64,000 nucleotides of DNA from G963662655 sp963666875 (lineage in GTDB: Bacteria > Cloacimonadota > Cloacimonadia > Cloacimonadales > JAIOQZ01). Under the pieces are notes generated by a model, which made no database searches, was not told the origin of the DNA, and saw nothing but the letters and a program-made list of their open reading frames with translations. Shown piece by piece: positions 55,208 to 63,876 of the stretch. Both the position numbers and the translations under genes were made by a program. The stretch spans positions 124,001-188,000 of the forward strand of contig CAXXPU010000019.1 of assembly GCA_963666875.2 (NCBI GenBank), in the 5' to 3' direction. The stretch's first letter is position 1. Each line of letters starts with the position of its first letter.

Positions 55208-56193
55208 TGAATAAGCGAGTCATTCAGATCATCCTGCTGGTTATTGCAATCTTCGTCGTCGCGGACGCGTTTTTCACGATCGACGAGCGGGAGCAGGCGA
55301 TTATTACGCAATTCGGACATCCGGTTGGCGGAGCCATCACCGATGCCGGACTGCACATGAAGATACCCTTTATACAGAAGGTGCACTACTTCGAGAAACG
55401 CATCCTGGAGTGGGACGGCGACCCCAATCGCGTTCCGACCGCCGACAAGAAATATATCTGGATCGACATCTTCGCGCGCTGGCGCATCTCCGATCCGCTG
55501 ACCTTCTTCCAGTCGGTCAACACGGAGAACGTGGCGCATAGTCGTCTGGACGGAATCATCGACGGTAAAACGCGCGACATCGTGGCGCAGAACACCCTGA
55601 TCGAGATCGTTCGCGACTCCGATCGCCAGATGGAGTTTGCGGTCGATGATGTCCCGACTTTCGAAGAGATGATGAAAGAACAGGATCAGCGTGAAGGTAA
55701 AACCGCGGCTGAAATGGAAGATCAGAGCTTCAACTCTACGAAGGGAAAACGTCGGCTCATCGCGGAAGAAATCCTTAAAAAGGCCATGAAAGACGCGGAG
55801 CTTCTGGGGATCGAGTTGGTCGATGTCCGCATCAAGCGCGTCAACTACGAAGAGCAAGTGCGTCAAAAAGTCTATGACCGCATGATCTCGGAGAGACAGA
55901 AAATTTCCGCCTGGTACCGCTCTACCGGTGAAGGCGAGAAGGCTCGTATTCTGGGCGAGATGAAGAAGGAACTCGACCGGATCGAATCCGAAGCCTACCG
56001 CACCGCGCAGGAGATCCAGGGCCGTGCCGACGCGGAAGCGACCCGGTTATACGCGGAAGCGTACGAGAAGAGTCCCGAATTCTTCGAATTCATCAAGACC
56101 CTGGAATCTTATAAGAAGACCATGAACAATAAGGGAACGCTGATCCTTTCCACGGACAGCGACTATCTACAGGAACTCAAAGAAGGAAAATAG
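55207..56193 (+). CDS. hflC: HflC-like membrane protease regulator
   Basis: 328 residues. N-terminal helix (VIQIILLVIAIFVVADAFF), SPFH domain (TIDEREQAIITQFGHPVG, then PFIQKVHYFEKRILEWDGDP) and the C-terminal helices with DRMISERQKISAWYRSTGEGEKARI, a typical HflC stretch. Contains an acidic insert of some 30 residues (MMKEQDQREGKTAAEMEDQSF) where E. coli HflC is also extended. GGAGG supports the start. Forms the FtsH-regulating complex with HflK. Confidence 0.95.
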   Translation: MNKRVIQIILLVIAIFVVADAFFTIDEREQAIITQFGHPVGGAITDAGLHMKIPFIQKVHYFEKRILEWDGDPNRVPTADKKYIWIDIFARWRISDPLTFFQSVNTENVAHSRLDGIIDGKTRDIVAQNTLIEIVRDSDRQMEFAVDDVPTFEEMMKEQDQREGKTAAEMEDQSFNSTKGKRRLIAEEILKKAMKDAELLGIELVDVRIKRVNYEEQVRQKVYDRMISERQKISAWYRSTGEGEKARILGEMKKELDRIESEAYRTAQEIQGRADAEATRLYAEAYEKSPEFFEFIKTLESYKKTMNNKGTLILSTDSDYLQELKEGK

Positions 56194-56210
56194 ATCAACA
56201 CGGAGGAACC

Positions 56211-57548
56211 ATGAAAATCGCAATAATTGGAACAGGATACGTCGGTCTGGTGACAGGCACCTGTTTCGCAGATGTGGGCAACAATGTCATTTGCGTCGAT
56301 AACGACACGAGCAAGATCGATCGTCTGAACAACGGTGAAATCCCGATCTACGAACCGGGACTTGACCGCCTCGTCATACGTAATTTCAAGGAAGGACGTC
56401 TGACATTCACCACCGATATCAAGAAGGCCGTGGAGGAATCATTAGTCTGCTTCATCGCGGTTGGAACACCTCCGGATGAGGATGGATCCGCTGATCTGAG
56501 CTATGTCCTTGCTGTCGCGAAAGACATCGCTACATACATGAACGACTATAAGATTATCGTCGATAAATCGACGGTACCGGTCGGCACTGGCGACAAGGTA
56601 ACAGCGCTGGTGAACAAGGTGTTGAAAGAACGTAATTCGACACTCGAATTCGACGTGGTATCCAATCCCGAATTCCTGAAAGAAGGCGCAGCCATCGACG
56701 ACTTCATGAAGCCGGATCGCATTGTGATCGGAAGCGACAATGTGCGCGTGCGCGAACTGATGCGTGTGCTGTATTCTCCCTTCGCACGGTCCCACGAAAA
56801 GGTGATCTTCATGTCGCTCCGCTCCGCTGAGATGACCAAGTACGCAGCTAATTCGATGCTCGCGACCAAGATTTCCTTCATGAACGAAATCGCGACCCTC
56901 TGCGAGAAGATGGGCGCCGACATCGGCGAAGTCCGCCACGGTATCGGCTCCGATTCACGCATCGGCTATAAATTCATCTATCCAGGCGTCGGGTACGGCG
57001 GAAGCTGTTTCCCAAAAGACGTCAAAGCGCTCATTCACATGGCGCACAAGAACGATTTCAATCCGCAGCTCATGCAGGCTGTCGAGGATGTCAACGCGCG
57101 GCAAAAGATGGTTCTCGCCGAGAAGACGATGGCGCATTTCGGCAATGACCTGAAGGGTATTAAGCTGGCGCTGTGGGGTCTCTCGTTCAAGCCGGAGACC
57201 GACGACATGCGGGAAGCTCCCGCCATCATCATCATCGATGCCCTGCTGGAAGCCGGCGCTGAGATCGTCGCGTACGACCCGGTGGCGATCGACGAAGCGA
57301 AACGCCGTTTCGGAGAGCGCGAAGGACTATCCTATGCAGACAGCAGCTATGCAGCGCTCGAAGGCGCGGACGCGCTTCTGCTCATTACCGAGTGGCACCA
57401 GTTCCGCTATCCGGACTTCGACAAGATCAAATCCCTGTTGAAGTCACCCGTTATCTTCGACGGACGGAACCAGTACAGTTACGCTGAACTGAAGAGCATG
57501 GGCTTCATATATTACGGAATCGGACGAGGTGAGAAAGGAAATTCCTGA
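56211..57548 (+). CDS. ugd: UDP-glucose 6-dehydrogenase
   Basis: 445 residues. NAD-binding IAIIGTGYVGLVTGTCFADVG at the start, catalytic C266 in GVGYGGSCFPKDVKAL, and GLSFKPETDDMREAPA near the C-terminus: the signature set of UDP-glucose dehydrogenase. Makes UDP-glucuronate for polysaccharide or lipid A modification. GGAGG precedes the ATG at 56211. The tadA start lies inside its last 20 bases. Confidence 0.96.
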   Translation: MKIAIIGTGYVGLVTGTCFADVGNNVICVDNDTSKIDRLNNGEIPIYEPGLDRLVIRNFKEGRLTFTTDIKKAVEESLVCFIAVGTPPDEDGSADLSYVLAVAKDIATYMNDYKIIVDKSTVPVGTGDKVTALVNKVLKERNSTLEFDVVSNPEFLKEGAAIDDFMKPDRIVIGSDNVRVRELMRVLYSPFARSHEKVIFMSLRSAEMTKYAANSMLATKISFMNEIATLCEKMGADIGEVRHGIGSDSRIGYKFIYPGVGYGGSCFPKDVKALIHMAHKNDFNPQLMQAVEDVNARQKMVLAEKTMAHFGNDLKGIKLALWGLSFKPETDDMREAPAIIIIDALLEAGAEIVAYDPVAIDEAKRRFGEREGLSYADSSYAALEGADALLLITEWHQFRYPDFDKIKSLLKSPVIFDGRNQYSYAELKSMGFIYYGIGRGEKGNS

Positions 57549-57987
57549 CGATTACTGGATGGGCTTTGCGCTGGAAGAAGCACGAAAGGCGGCAGCGCTG
57601 GACGAGGTTCCAATCGGCGCGGTGATCGTGAAGGATGACAGGATTGTCGCGACGGGATACAACCTTACTCGCAACAGCGGTAATCCCTTAGCGCATGCCG
57701 AGAAGATCGCGATCGAAAAAGTTATCGAATCGGGCGAGAAATTCCTTTACGATTATACGCTGTTTGTAACGATTGAACCTTGCCTGATGTGTGCTGGGGC
57801 GATCGTCTGGAGTCGTGTCGGACGCGTTGTTTTCGGCGCGTACGATATCAAGGCCGGAGCGGTTGGATCGGTGTACAATGTCCTTCGGGACAAACACATG
57901 AATCATCATCCGGAAGTCACGTCCGGGGTCAGGGAGAAAGAATGCTCCCTCTTGATTCAGGAGTTCTTTCAACAGAGAAGAAACTGA
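57529..57987 (+). CDS. tadA: tRNA-specific adenosine deaminase
   Basis: 152 residues. Zinc and catalytic residues are in AHAEKIAI (H56, E58) and PCLMCAGAI (C85, C88). Converts A34 to inosine in tRNA-Arg(ACG). Starts with GTG at 57529, overlapping ugd by 20 bases; the alternative ATG at 57559 would remove ten residues of which few are conserved, so the choice is open. tRNA-Ser follows 27 bases after the stop. Confidence 0.95.
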   Translation: MRKEIPDDYWMGFALEEARKAAALDEVPIGAVIVKDDRIVATGYNLTRNSGNPLAHAEKIAIEKVIESGEKFLYDYTLFVTIEPCLMCAGAIVWSRVGRVVFGAYDIKAGAVGSVYNVLRDKHMNHHPEVTSGVREKECSLLIQEFFQQRRN

Positions 57988-58014
57988 GCGATCAATGAAT
58001 CGCAGACTATACGC

Positions 58015-58104
58015 GGAGAGGTGCCGGAGCGGTTGAACGGGGCGGTCTCGAAAACCGTTGAATGCTTACGCATTCCCAGGGTTCGAATCCCTGCCTCTCC
58101 GCCA
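58015..58104 (+). tRNA. tRNA-Ser (CGA)
   Basis: Acceptor GGAGAGG/CCTCTCC, anticodon stem GCGGT/ACCGT with loop CTCGAAA (anticodon CGA), long variable arm (GAATGC-TTAC-GCATTC), T arm CAGGG-TTCGAAT-CCCTG, discriminator G and encoded CCA; 90 bases. Confidence 0.97.
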
Positions 58105-58165
58105 TTTTTGTATCCACACGAAACGATTTGAAAATTGCCCACGGCGTGAATATGGGCTTTCTTCG

Positions 58166-58218
58166 AAACCAAACTTCCAAATGTCCGGGCGACGCGAGGT
58201 CTTCTGAATGTTTGGTTT
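58166..58218 (+). repeat. TTCNGAATG hairpin repeat, copy 10 (forward)
   Basis: Perfect arms AAACCAAAC/GTTTGGTTT, left block TTCCAAATG, right block CTTCTGAATG, centre CCGGGCGACGCGAGG. Copy 11 follows 30 bases later, opposed. Confidence 0.85.
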
Positions 58219-58248
58219 CTTGCAGTAACAATCGATAAACACCGACAG

Positions 58249-58300
58249 CAACCAACATTCTGAAGAGTATCGCAAGCTCGACACATTCAGAAGTTGGATT
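58249..58300 (-). repeat. TTCNGAATG hairpin repeat, copy 11 (reverse)
   Basis: Arms AACCAAC/GTTGGATT-type (AACCAAC/GTTGGAT, one mismatch), blocks CATTCTGAAGA and CACATTCAGAAG around GTATCGCAAGCTCGA. It touches the 3' end of the TPR/DHp gene D (58303). Confidence 0.8.
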
Positions 58301-58302
58301 GT

Positions 58303-60126
58303 TTACGATTCGTCGGATTTTACCTTGTTGTTCAGCGTTACCATCTTCGTTTCGGTGCTGTAGAAATCGAACACATATTGATTGCTTTCGCGATATCGCT
58401 CCAGGATCTTCTGAATCCTGCGCACCGAATTGTTCAACCGCTTCAAATAAACCATTTCATTCTCGGAAAGGTTGTGCTCACCCAGTGAATTGACCAGAAG
58501 TTCGAGGTTTCCCTGGATGACCATCAACGGCTGATTGATCTCGTGATTGGCGGTAACGGCCATCGCCAGCGCGGAGTTTCGGCGCTCCAGATCGAGCATC
58601 TCATTACCTTGCTGCATCAGGCGGCGATTGGCTTCTTTCAGGTCGGCGTTAATCTTCTTCAGCTCTTCGGATTCTTTCTTCTGCAATTTCAATTCGAGCT
58701 GCGCGGTAACCTCTTCGACCTTCTTCATCATGCTCTCGCTCGTCAGCTGTTTGCGCATCGAGTTTTCTTCACGCAGTAATGTCGAAGCAGCGCTTTGCGC
58801 CTCGAATGCGCTGGACGGATCATTCAGTTTCATATATGTCAGGGCTTTACTGTCCAGCACATCGGCATGGGCTCGAATACACCAGAGGAGCAATGTCTTC
58901 GCATCGATTTCCTCGGCAAGCTTCCTGCCTTCTTCAAGACGCTCCTCGATCCAAGGGAACACCGTGATATCTTCACGATCATGGGCGTCCTCGGCGAGCA
59001 TATAGCCCATCACGTTGATTGTCTCGATCAGCTCGTATTTATTGCCGTATTCCTGAACGGTATCATAGGAAAGCCTGACATAATCGACGGCTTTCTTAAT
59101 CTGGCGGGTATGCTGACATACAATGGCCAGATTATTGAGTAGTGGTACGGTTTCGCGCTTCATGTTCGCCTGAAGATATACACCGAGCGCTTTCTCGAAA
59201 TGCTCTCGAGCCTTATCGTAATCTTTCAGATTCATGTAAACGGTTCCGATGTCGTTCACAGCCGATCCATAGCCACCCTTCGAATTGAGTTTGTCGAAGA
59301 TATCGGCAGCTTTGCGGTAGCAATCGAGCGCCGGCTCCGCGTTGTTCGTATCCATATATACGTTGCCAAGCGTCAGATAGTTGTCCGCGAGGGTTCTTTC
59401 GAGATTGTACTTCTCGGAGAGTTCCTGCGCCCTTGTCAGGCACTTGATCGCTTCTTCATTCTCACCCTGTCGATTGCAGATGTTGCCCATTCTGCTCAGG
59501 ACATCAACATAATCCTGAGGCGACATAACATCTTCGAAATCGTCAAGCGCGCGCTGCAGGAACTTGCGACACAGTACATAATCGCCTGCCATCCAGGATA
59601 ATACGATCTTGAGATTCAACGTTCTGTAGATGTCGAACCTGTTTTCGGACGACTCGTAATAGTCAGAAGCCAGCTCAACGTAGGGTCCAGCTTCCTTGTC
59701 GCGGTCTTCGTAAAGCAGGATTGTTGCCGTCAGCAGATTGAGTTTCGCCGTGAGTTCTGCACGGTCGAGATCCTCGACTTTCGGCGTGATGTCCACCAGA
59801 AAATCGAACGCCTGTTTGAACTTACCCTCGCGAATCAACTCCGAGATCCAAAGGAATTCGAAACGCACGATATCCGCTACCGATCCGTATTGACGAGTGA
59901 ACTCGCAAATCTCTTCGAATAAATCGGAATTCGGTAACTCGATCCGCTGGTCCTGATATCGACAGCCGAATTCGTGCATTACGGCCAGCGTTTGCGTTAT
60001 CTCGTCTTCATTCCGCGATATCTCGACCGCTTTCTTCGCTTTTTCAAAAAAGTCCTTCAGTCCGATCTGACCTACTTCCGCATCCCGCAATTCCTGAAGA
60101 ACATCTTCGTATTTCTGATGCATCAT
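58303..60126 (-). CDS. TPR protein with C-terminal DHp domain, no ATPase domain (paralogue D)
   Basis: 607 residues. TPR repeats fill about residues 120-420 (YLTLGNVYMDTNNAEPALDC, VNDIGTVYMNLKDYDKAREH), then a coiled coil (ELKKINADLKEANRRLMQQGN) and AMAVTANHEINQPLMVI with H528. The protein ends 79 residues after that histidine with FYSTETKMVTLN, the same tail as in the three tandem paralogues 41 kb away though less well kept. No HATPase boxes. Monocistronic as far as can be seen, 195 bases after the GtrA-like gene on the same strand. Likely the diverged fourth member; function unknown. Confidence 0.85.
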   Translation of the reverse strand: MMHQKYEDVLQELRDAEVGQIGLKDFFEKAKKAVEISRNEDEITQTLAVMHEFGCRYQDQRIELPNSDLFEEICEFTRQYGSVADIVRFEFLWISELIREGKFKQAFDFLVDITPKVEDLDRAELTAKLNLLTATILLYEDRDKEAGPYVELASDYYESSENRFDIYRTLNLKIVLSWMAGDYVLCRKFLQRALDDFEDVMSPQDYVDVLSRMGNICNRQGENEEAIKCLTRAQELSEKYNLERTLADNYLTLGNVYMDTNNAEPALDCYRKAADIFDKLNSKGGYGSAVNDIGTVYMNLKDYDKAREHFEKALGVYLQANMKRETVPLLNNLAIVCQHTRQIKKAVDYVRLSYDTVQEYGNKYELIETINVMGYMLAEDAHDREDITVFPWIEERLEEGRKLAEEIDAKTLLLWCIRAHADVLDSKALTYMKLNDPSSAFEAQSAASTLLREENSMRKQLTSESMMKKVEEVTAQLELKLQKKESEELKKINADLKEANRRLMQQGNEMLDLERRNSALAMAVTANHEINQPLMVIQGNLELLVNSLGEHNLSENEMVYLKRLNNSVRRIQKILERYRESNQYVFDFYSTETKMVTLNNKVKSDES

Positions 60127-60321
60127 TCTCTTCCTGTATGATTTTTTCCATTATTGATTTGTGGTGATAATGTTTTTTTGTCAACATTTACCGTTTCCGT
60201 TCCGGGATTTAGTACAAGATTCATCTGCGAACACGCTTATTTTGGTTATTTTACTGATCCCGATCAAATTAGAAATTACGCGATGGTTGTCGATTCACTT
60301 TTCAGACAATCCTGGACTTTA

Positions 60322-60762
60322 TCAATCATAGAGGAAGTATTTCCTCGAGAAGAAATTCCAGGCATAGACGAACGGATTGGTCATGATATTGGATATAACG
60401 TAATAGATATGAAACTGCGAGGTAAATACCCAGAGCAGCACTTCGTATATGATCAGCCCGAAAAGATTGATAACCAGAAATGTCATCAACTCGTATGCTT
60501 TACTATGGTGCGCCCGACTATGAAAAACCCACTTCACGCCGATGATGTAGTTTGCGATCAGATAGACCGTGAACGCGATACCACCCGCAATCAGGTAGTC
60601 GTATTTACAGATATCCTTCAGAACGACTTCTTCGAGAAACACCAGCACGGCAAGCTCGATAAACCATGTGAGCGCTGCTGTCATGGCATATCGAATGGAT
60701 TGTATAACGGTATTCTTCGGCTTCTTCCTGAAAAGCCTTCTAAAGATTTTCCGCGGTGATAT
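60322..60762 (-). CDS. GtrA-family small membrane protein, possible AUA start
   Basis: Four membrane helices in the GtrA pattern (TWFIELAVLVFLEE, LIAGGIAFTVYLIANYII, FLVINLFGLIIYEVLLWVF, NIMTNPFVYAWNFFSRKYF); such proteins are thought to move polyprenyl-linked sugars. The first ATG (60684) would cut the N-terminus in front of helix one. Upstream, 26 codons further, AGGAGG is followed five bases later by an in-frame ATA (60760-60762), and the added stretch (KIFRRLFRKKPKNTVIQSIRYA) is the usual basic GtrA N-terminus. No ATG, GTG or TTG lies between. Starts 12 bases after the acyltransferase stop. Confidence 0.75.
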   Translation of the reverse strand: MSPRKIFRRLFRKKPKNTVIQSIRYAMTAALTWFIELAVLVFLEEVVLKDICKYDYLIAGGIAFTVYLIANYIIGVKWVFHSRAHHSKAYELMTFLVINLFGLIIYEVLLWVFTSQFHIYYVISNIMTNPFVYAWNFFSRKYFLYD

Positions 60763-60774
60763 TTGGGCCTCCTG

Positions 60775-62499
60775 CTATTCCGTCGGGAAATATCGCTTGT
60801 ATGATTTTGAACTCAGTTTCCGCAAGTCGAACAATCCCAGTCCATCAACCGTGTTTGAGAAGTTTTCATCCACGCCGAAATCGATGAAAGTCAAGCCACC
60901 GTAATCGCACAACTTGAGATACTCCTTGTATAGCACAGGAATGGTATATCCCAAACTCTTCAGCGCAATCTTCATATCGTTGTAGTCTTTGATGTAGTCC
61001 TCTCCATTGAGAGTAATGCTGGCTTCCTGTTCGTCTTTTTTCGACAGGATGTATTGTTTCTTTGCCTGAGCCAGATTCATGTCGTTCCAGTACCACTTGC
61101 GATAATACGAAACCATCAGCACTTTCGCCAGTTCGTTGTAGGAATCGCTGATACTGATGCATCCGAACATCCACCGAATGTCTTTATTCTGGCTCAAGAA
61201 TGCGCCGATACCCTTCCAGAGGTACTCCAGCGCATGGCTCTTCCAGTATTTGTATTGAACGAAACTGCGTCCGAGTTCCATCGAATTTTCCAGAATGGGC
61301 AGGAAGTTGGGGTTGAAATCGAACAGAGACGCCGAATAGAAAGCGTCCGGTCCGAATTTCTGCATGATCTCTTTTCCATGCCCGATACGATACGATCCCA
61401 TGATCTCGAGATTCTCGTCGTCCCACACAACGATATGCTTGTAATACGCGTCGTATTCATCGGTATCCAGTTTATCGCCCGTTCCTTCACCGACCTTGCG
61501 GAAAGTCTGCTCGCGAAGCCTGGATATCTCGCGGATGATGTTGGGCGAAGCTTCGCCATCGATCATATAGACGTGCTTCTTTTCCTGCGGCTTCACCAGA
61601 AATGTTGACTGTGATAATTCCTTGCGCAGCAGGCTCTTCGCAACCGGATGGATGATCGTCTTCACGGTTTTGAATACCCCTCTCCGACCCTTTCCCAGCC
61701 GATACACATGCTTCTTCAGAAGCCTGGTGACATCGTTGAGGTTCATGCCGGAAGCCTTGAGCGAACTGGGCGGGATCGGATCGCCGATCTTGAACGTGAT
61801 ATTCTGATTTCGCTTGCGGAAGATCTCGTCCGCCAGCAGGAAGGTCGAGAAATTCCGGTGGATCATCGAGAAGCAATAGAAGCCCGGAGAATTGAATCCC
61901 TTGATATACACCGGTAGAATCGGCGCGTCGAACTTCTGCGCGAACTGTACGGCACCCTTCTTCCAGTAGCCGTCGCGAATTCCCTTCACACCGAAGCGGG
62001 AGACCTCAGCAGCCGGAAAGAAAATCACAACCTCTTCATTGACGAGTGCATTCCGTATGCGGTTGATCGACTCTTTCTGACTCTTCGTGGAGAAGACATC
62101 GAAGGGAATGGCGAATTCTTGAAGCGGTTCAAATGACAACAACAGATCGTTCATCACTATTTTAACATCTTTGCGAATTTCCCAGATCGACTTGATCAAC
62201 GCCACGCCGTCCAGCGCACCCAGCGGATGATTCGCCACGATGACCAGCTTGCCTTCCGATGGTATCTTTTCTCGATCGCTGTTCGATATCAAGTAAGAGA
62301 AATTCAAATATTCGAACATCGCCTCGATAAACCGTATCCCCTTTTTATCATGATGCAGATCAACAAAATCGTTCACCTCTCTGGAGTGGATCACCTTTTC
62401 CAGAAATTTGAGAACCAGCTTCCGAACAAATACAGGATAACGCTCCATGAAATGTTCCTTCTTTTCGTAGATCGCTTTCTCGAGGTCGATTTTCTGCAT
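60775..62499 (-). CDS. OlsF-like bifunctional acyltransferase (ornithine lipid type)
   Basis: 574 residues, two domains. The N-terminal half is a PlsC-type acyltransferase with ANHPLGALDG (H91, D97) and VIFFPAAEVSR. The C-terminal half is a GNAT-like N-acyltransferase of the OlsB/hemolysin type: YRIGHG, FYSASLFDF and SMELGRSFVQYKYWKSHALEYLWKGI. The two-domain order is that of OlsF, which makes ornithine lipids in one polypeptide (N-acylation by the C-terminal, O-acylation by the N-terminal domain). Amino-acid specificity cannot be read. It follows the GcvT-like gene by 15 bases and is followed by the GtrA-like gene. Confidence 0.85.
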   Translation of the reverse strand: MQKIDLEKAIYEKKEHFMERYPVFVRKLVLKFLEKVIHSREVNDFVDLHHDKKGIRFIEAMFEYLNFSYLISNSDREKIPSEGKLVIVANHPLGALDGVALIKSIWEIRKDVKIVMNDLLLSFEPLQEFAIPFDVFSTKSQKESINRIRNALVNEEVVIFFPAAEVSRFGVKGIRDGYWKKGAVQFAQKFDAPILPVYIKGFNSPGFYCFSMIHRNFSTFLLADEIFRKRNQNITFKIGDPIPPSSLKASGMNLNDVTRLLKKHVYRLGKGRRGVFKTVKTIIHPVAKSLLRKELSQSTFLVKPQEKKHVYMIDGEASPNIIREISRLREQTFRKVGEGTGDKLDTDEYDAYYKHIVVWDDENLEIMGSYRIGHGKEIMQKFGPDAFYSASLFDFNPNFLPILENSMELGRSFVQYKYWKSHALEYLWKGIGAFLSQNKDIRWMFGCISISDSYNELAKVLMVSYYRKWYWNDMNLAQAKKQYILSKKDEQEASITLNGEDYIKDYNDMKIALKSLGYTIPVLYKEYLKLCDYGGLTFIDFGVDENFSNTVDGLGLFDLRKLSSKSYKRYFPTE

Positions 62500-62514
62500 G
62501 AAATCTCCGGATTC

Positions 62515-63876
62515 CTACAAATTCTCGATATATTTCAGCGGCTTTGGCGCTGTTGCGGGTGTCACGCCGTCAGCGGACAAATAGCCCGACATCGGTTTCC
62601 CCTTGGGATTTCCGTAATCGTCCAGACGGAAGAACTCGAGCGGGATACGAACAGGCTGATCATCCTTTGCAAGGACATCTTTTCCCTCCGCATCGACTTC
62701 GAACGGATTGTGTTCGAACCAGCCGATACCGATCGCCGCCGTGCCGTTCTCCTCGTTCACGGCCTTGCGTTTCGATCCGATGAACTGACGCTTTTCCAGC
62801 GGCACGTTGGGTGAATTAATGCTCGAGGTGACCATCCCGACGCGCTTGCCGTCCATGTAGATAGCACGGTCGCTCACGATTCCCTCGGTGATGATGATCG
62901 CCATGCGCTGATCGTTGTTCTGATCGTTCACCAGCGCTTCCCTGCCGACGAACGCCGGTTTGTTCAGATCGATCGCGGCGTTGTAGAGCGGCGTATTGGT
63001 CGGGATCCAGTCGGGACGGTATTCCTGTCCCATCAACGGCAGACCGAACGGACCCGCGGACATTCTGTTCTCGTCTCTGCCGCCCAATCCGACGAGCATT
63101 CCGCCCATCTCCAGTGCGGCTTCCACGATCCGCTTGAATTGCGCTTCGGCAACTTCCACCGGCACGTAAAGCTCCCAACCCCAGCGGTTGGTGTAGCCCG
63201 TGCGGCTGATGATATACTGAAGTCCTTCGTATTCGAACTCGTTGAATGTGAAATAGCCCATGTTTTTATCGGGCTTGGCCCGGTTGCGGAGAACCTCGAT
63301 GCCGTAGAGGTCGGAGACAAGCCTGTAGGAATAGGGACCCTGGATATCGATCTTTACCAGATCGCCGGAGAGATCCTTCACGGTGACATCCTCGCCATCT
63401 CTCTTGAAGCGCAGAATGAAGTCCGCGTCGGATACTTTGCCAATCGTTTCGTCCGTGAGATCGTGGCCGGCGTTGATTACCAGGATGATCCGGGTATCGT
63501 CCATCCGCATGAGGATCATATCGTCCATCACACCGCCATCTTCGTTGATCAGCAGCGTGTATTTGCACTGTCCGATTTTCATTGCGTGGATATCGATGGG
63601 AAGAACGCGATCCAGGAGCGCGATCGCGTCCGCTCCGCTGAATTCGATCTGCGCCATGTGATCGATGTTGAACACAGCGACCTTCTCGATCGCTCTCGCC
63701 TCTTCCAGTACCGATGTCAGATAGTTCACCGCCATATCGTACTCGCCGAAATTACTGCGCTTGATCGGTTCGTATTCTCTGCCGAGTCGTTCTGCCAGCA
63801 GCTTCTGATACCACTCCTCCGCTTCGAAGAGTTCGGTCTTTCTGGGTACGTCCGGTAATTTCCAGCCAATTGCCAT
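62515..63876 (-). CDS. GcvT-family aminomethyltransferase-like protein
   Basis: About 453 residues with the folate-binding GcvT fold: VFNIDHMAQIEFSGADAIALLDRVLP, CKYTLLINEDGGVMDDMILMR, IDIQGPYSYRLV, SRTGYTNRWGWELYVP and a C-terminal GcvT_C barrel (VGREALV ... VTSSINSP). Longer than the glycine-cleavage T protein (about 360), with an N-terminal extension (LFEAEEWYQKLLAERLGREYEPIKRS) like that of DMSP demethylase or other C1-transferring relatives. No glycine-cleavage partner genes (gcvH, gcvP) are nearby. AAAGGAG seven bases before the ATG at 63876 fixes the start. Nothing is seen in 63898-64000 beyond AT-rich promoter-like DNA. Confidence 0.8.
   Translation of the reverse strand: MAIGWKLPDVPRKTELFEAEEWYQKLLAERLGREYEPIKRSNFGEYDMAVNYLTSVLEEARAIEKVAVFNIDHMAQIEFSGADAIALLDRVLPIDIHAMKIGQCKYTLLINEDGGVMDDMILMRMDDTRIILVINAGHDLTDETIGKVSDADFILRFKRDGEDVTVKDLSGDLVKIDIQGPYSYRLVSDLYGIEVLRNRAKPDKNMGYFTFNEFEYEGLQYIISRTGYTNRWGWELYVPVEVAEAQFKRIVEAALEMGGMLVGLGGRDENRMSAGPFGLPLMGQEYRPDWIPTNTPLYNAAIDLNKPAFVGREALVNDQNNDQRMAIIITEGIVSDRAIYMDGKRVGMVTSSINSPNVPLEKRQFIGSKRKAVNEENGTAAIGIGWFEHNPFEVDAEGKDVLAKDDQPVRIPLEFFRLDDYGNPKGKPMSGYLSADGVTPATAPKPLKYIENL

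Noticed and set aside
60154..60759. A 201-residue plus-strand frame
   Set aside because: It lies opposite the GtrA-like gene, which has clear membrane helices and family motifs.
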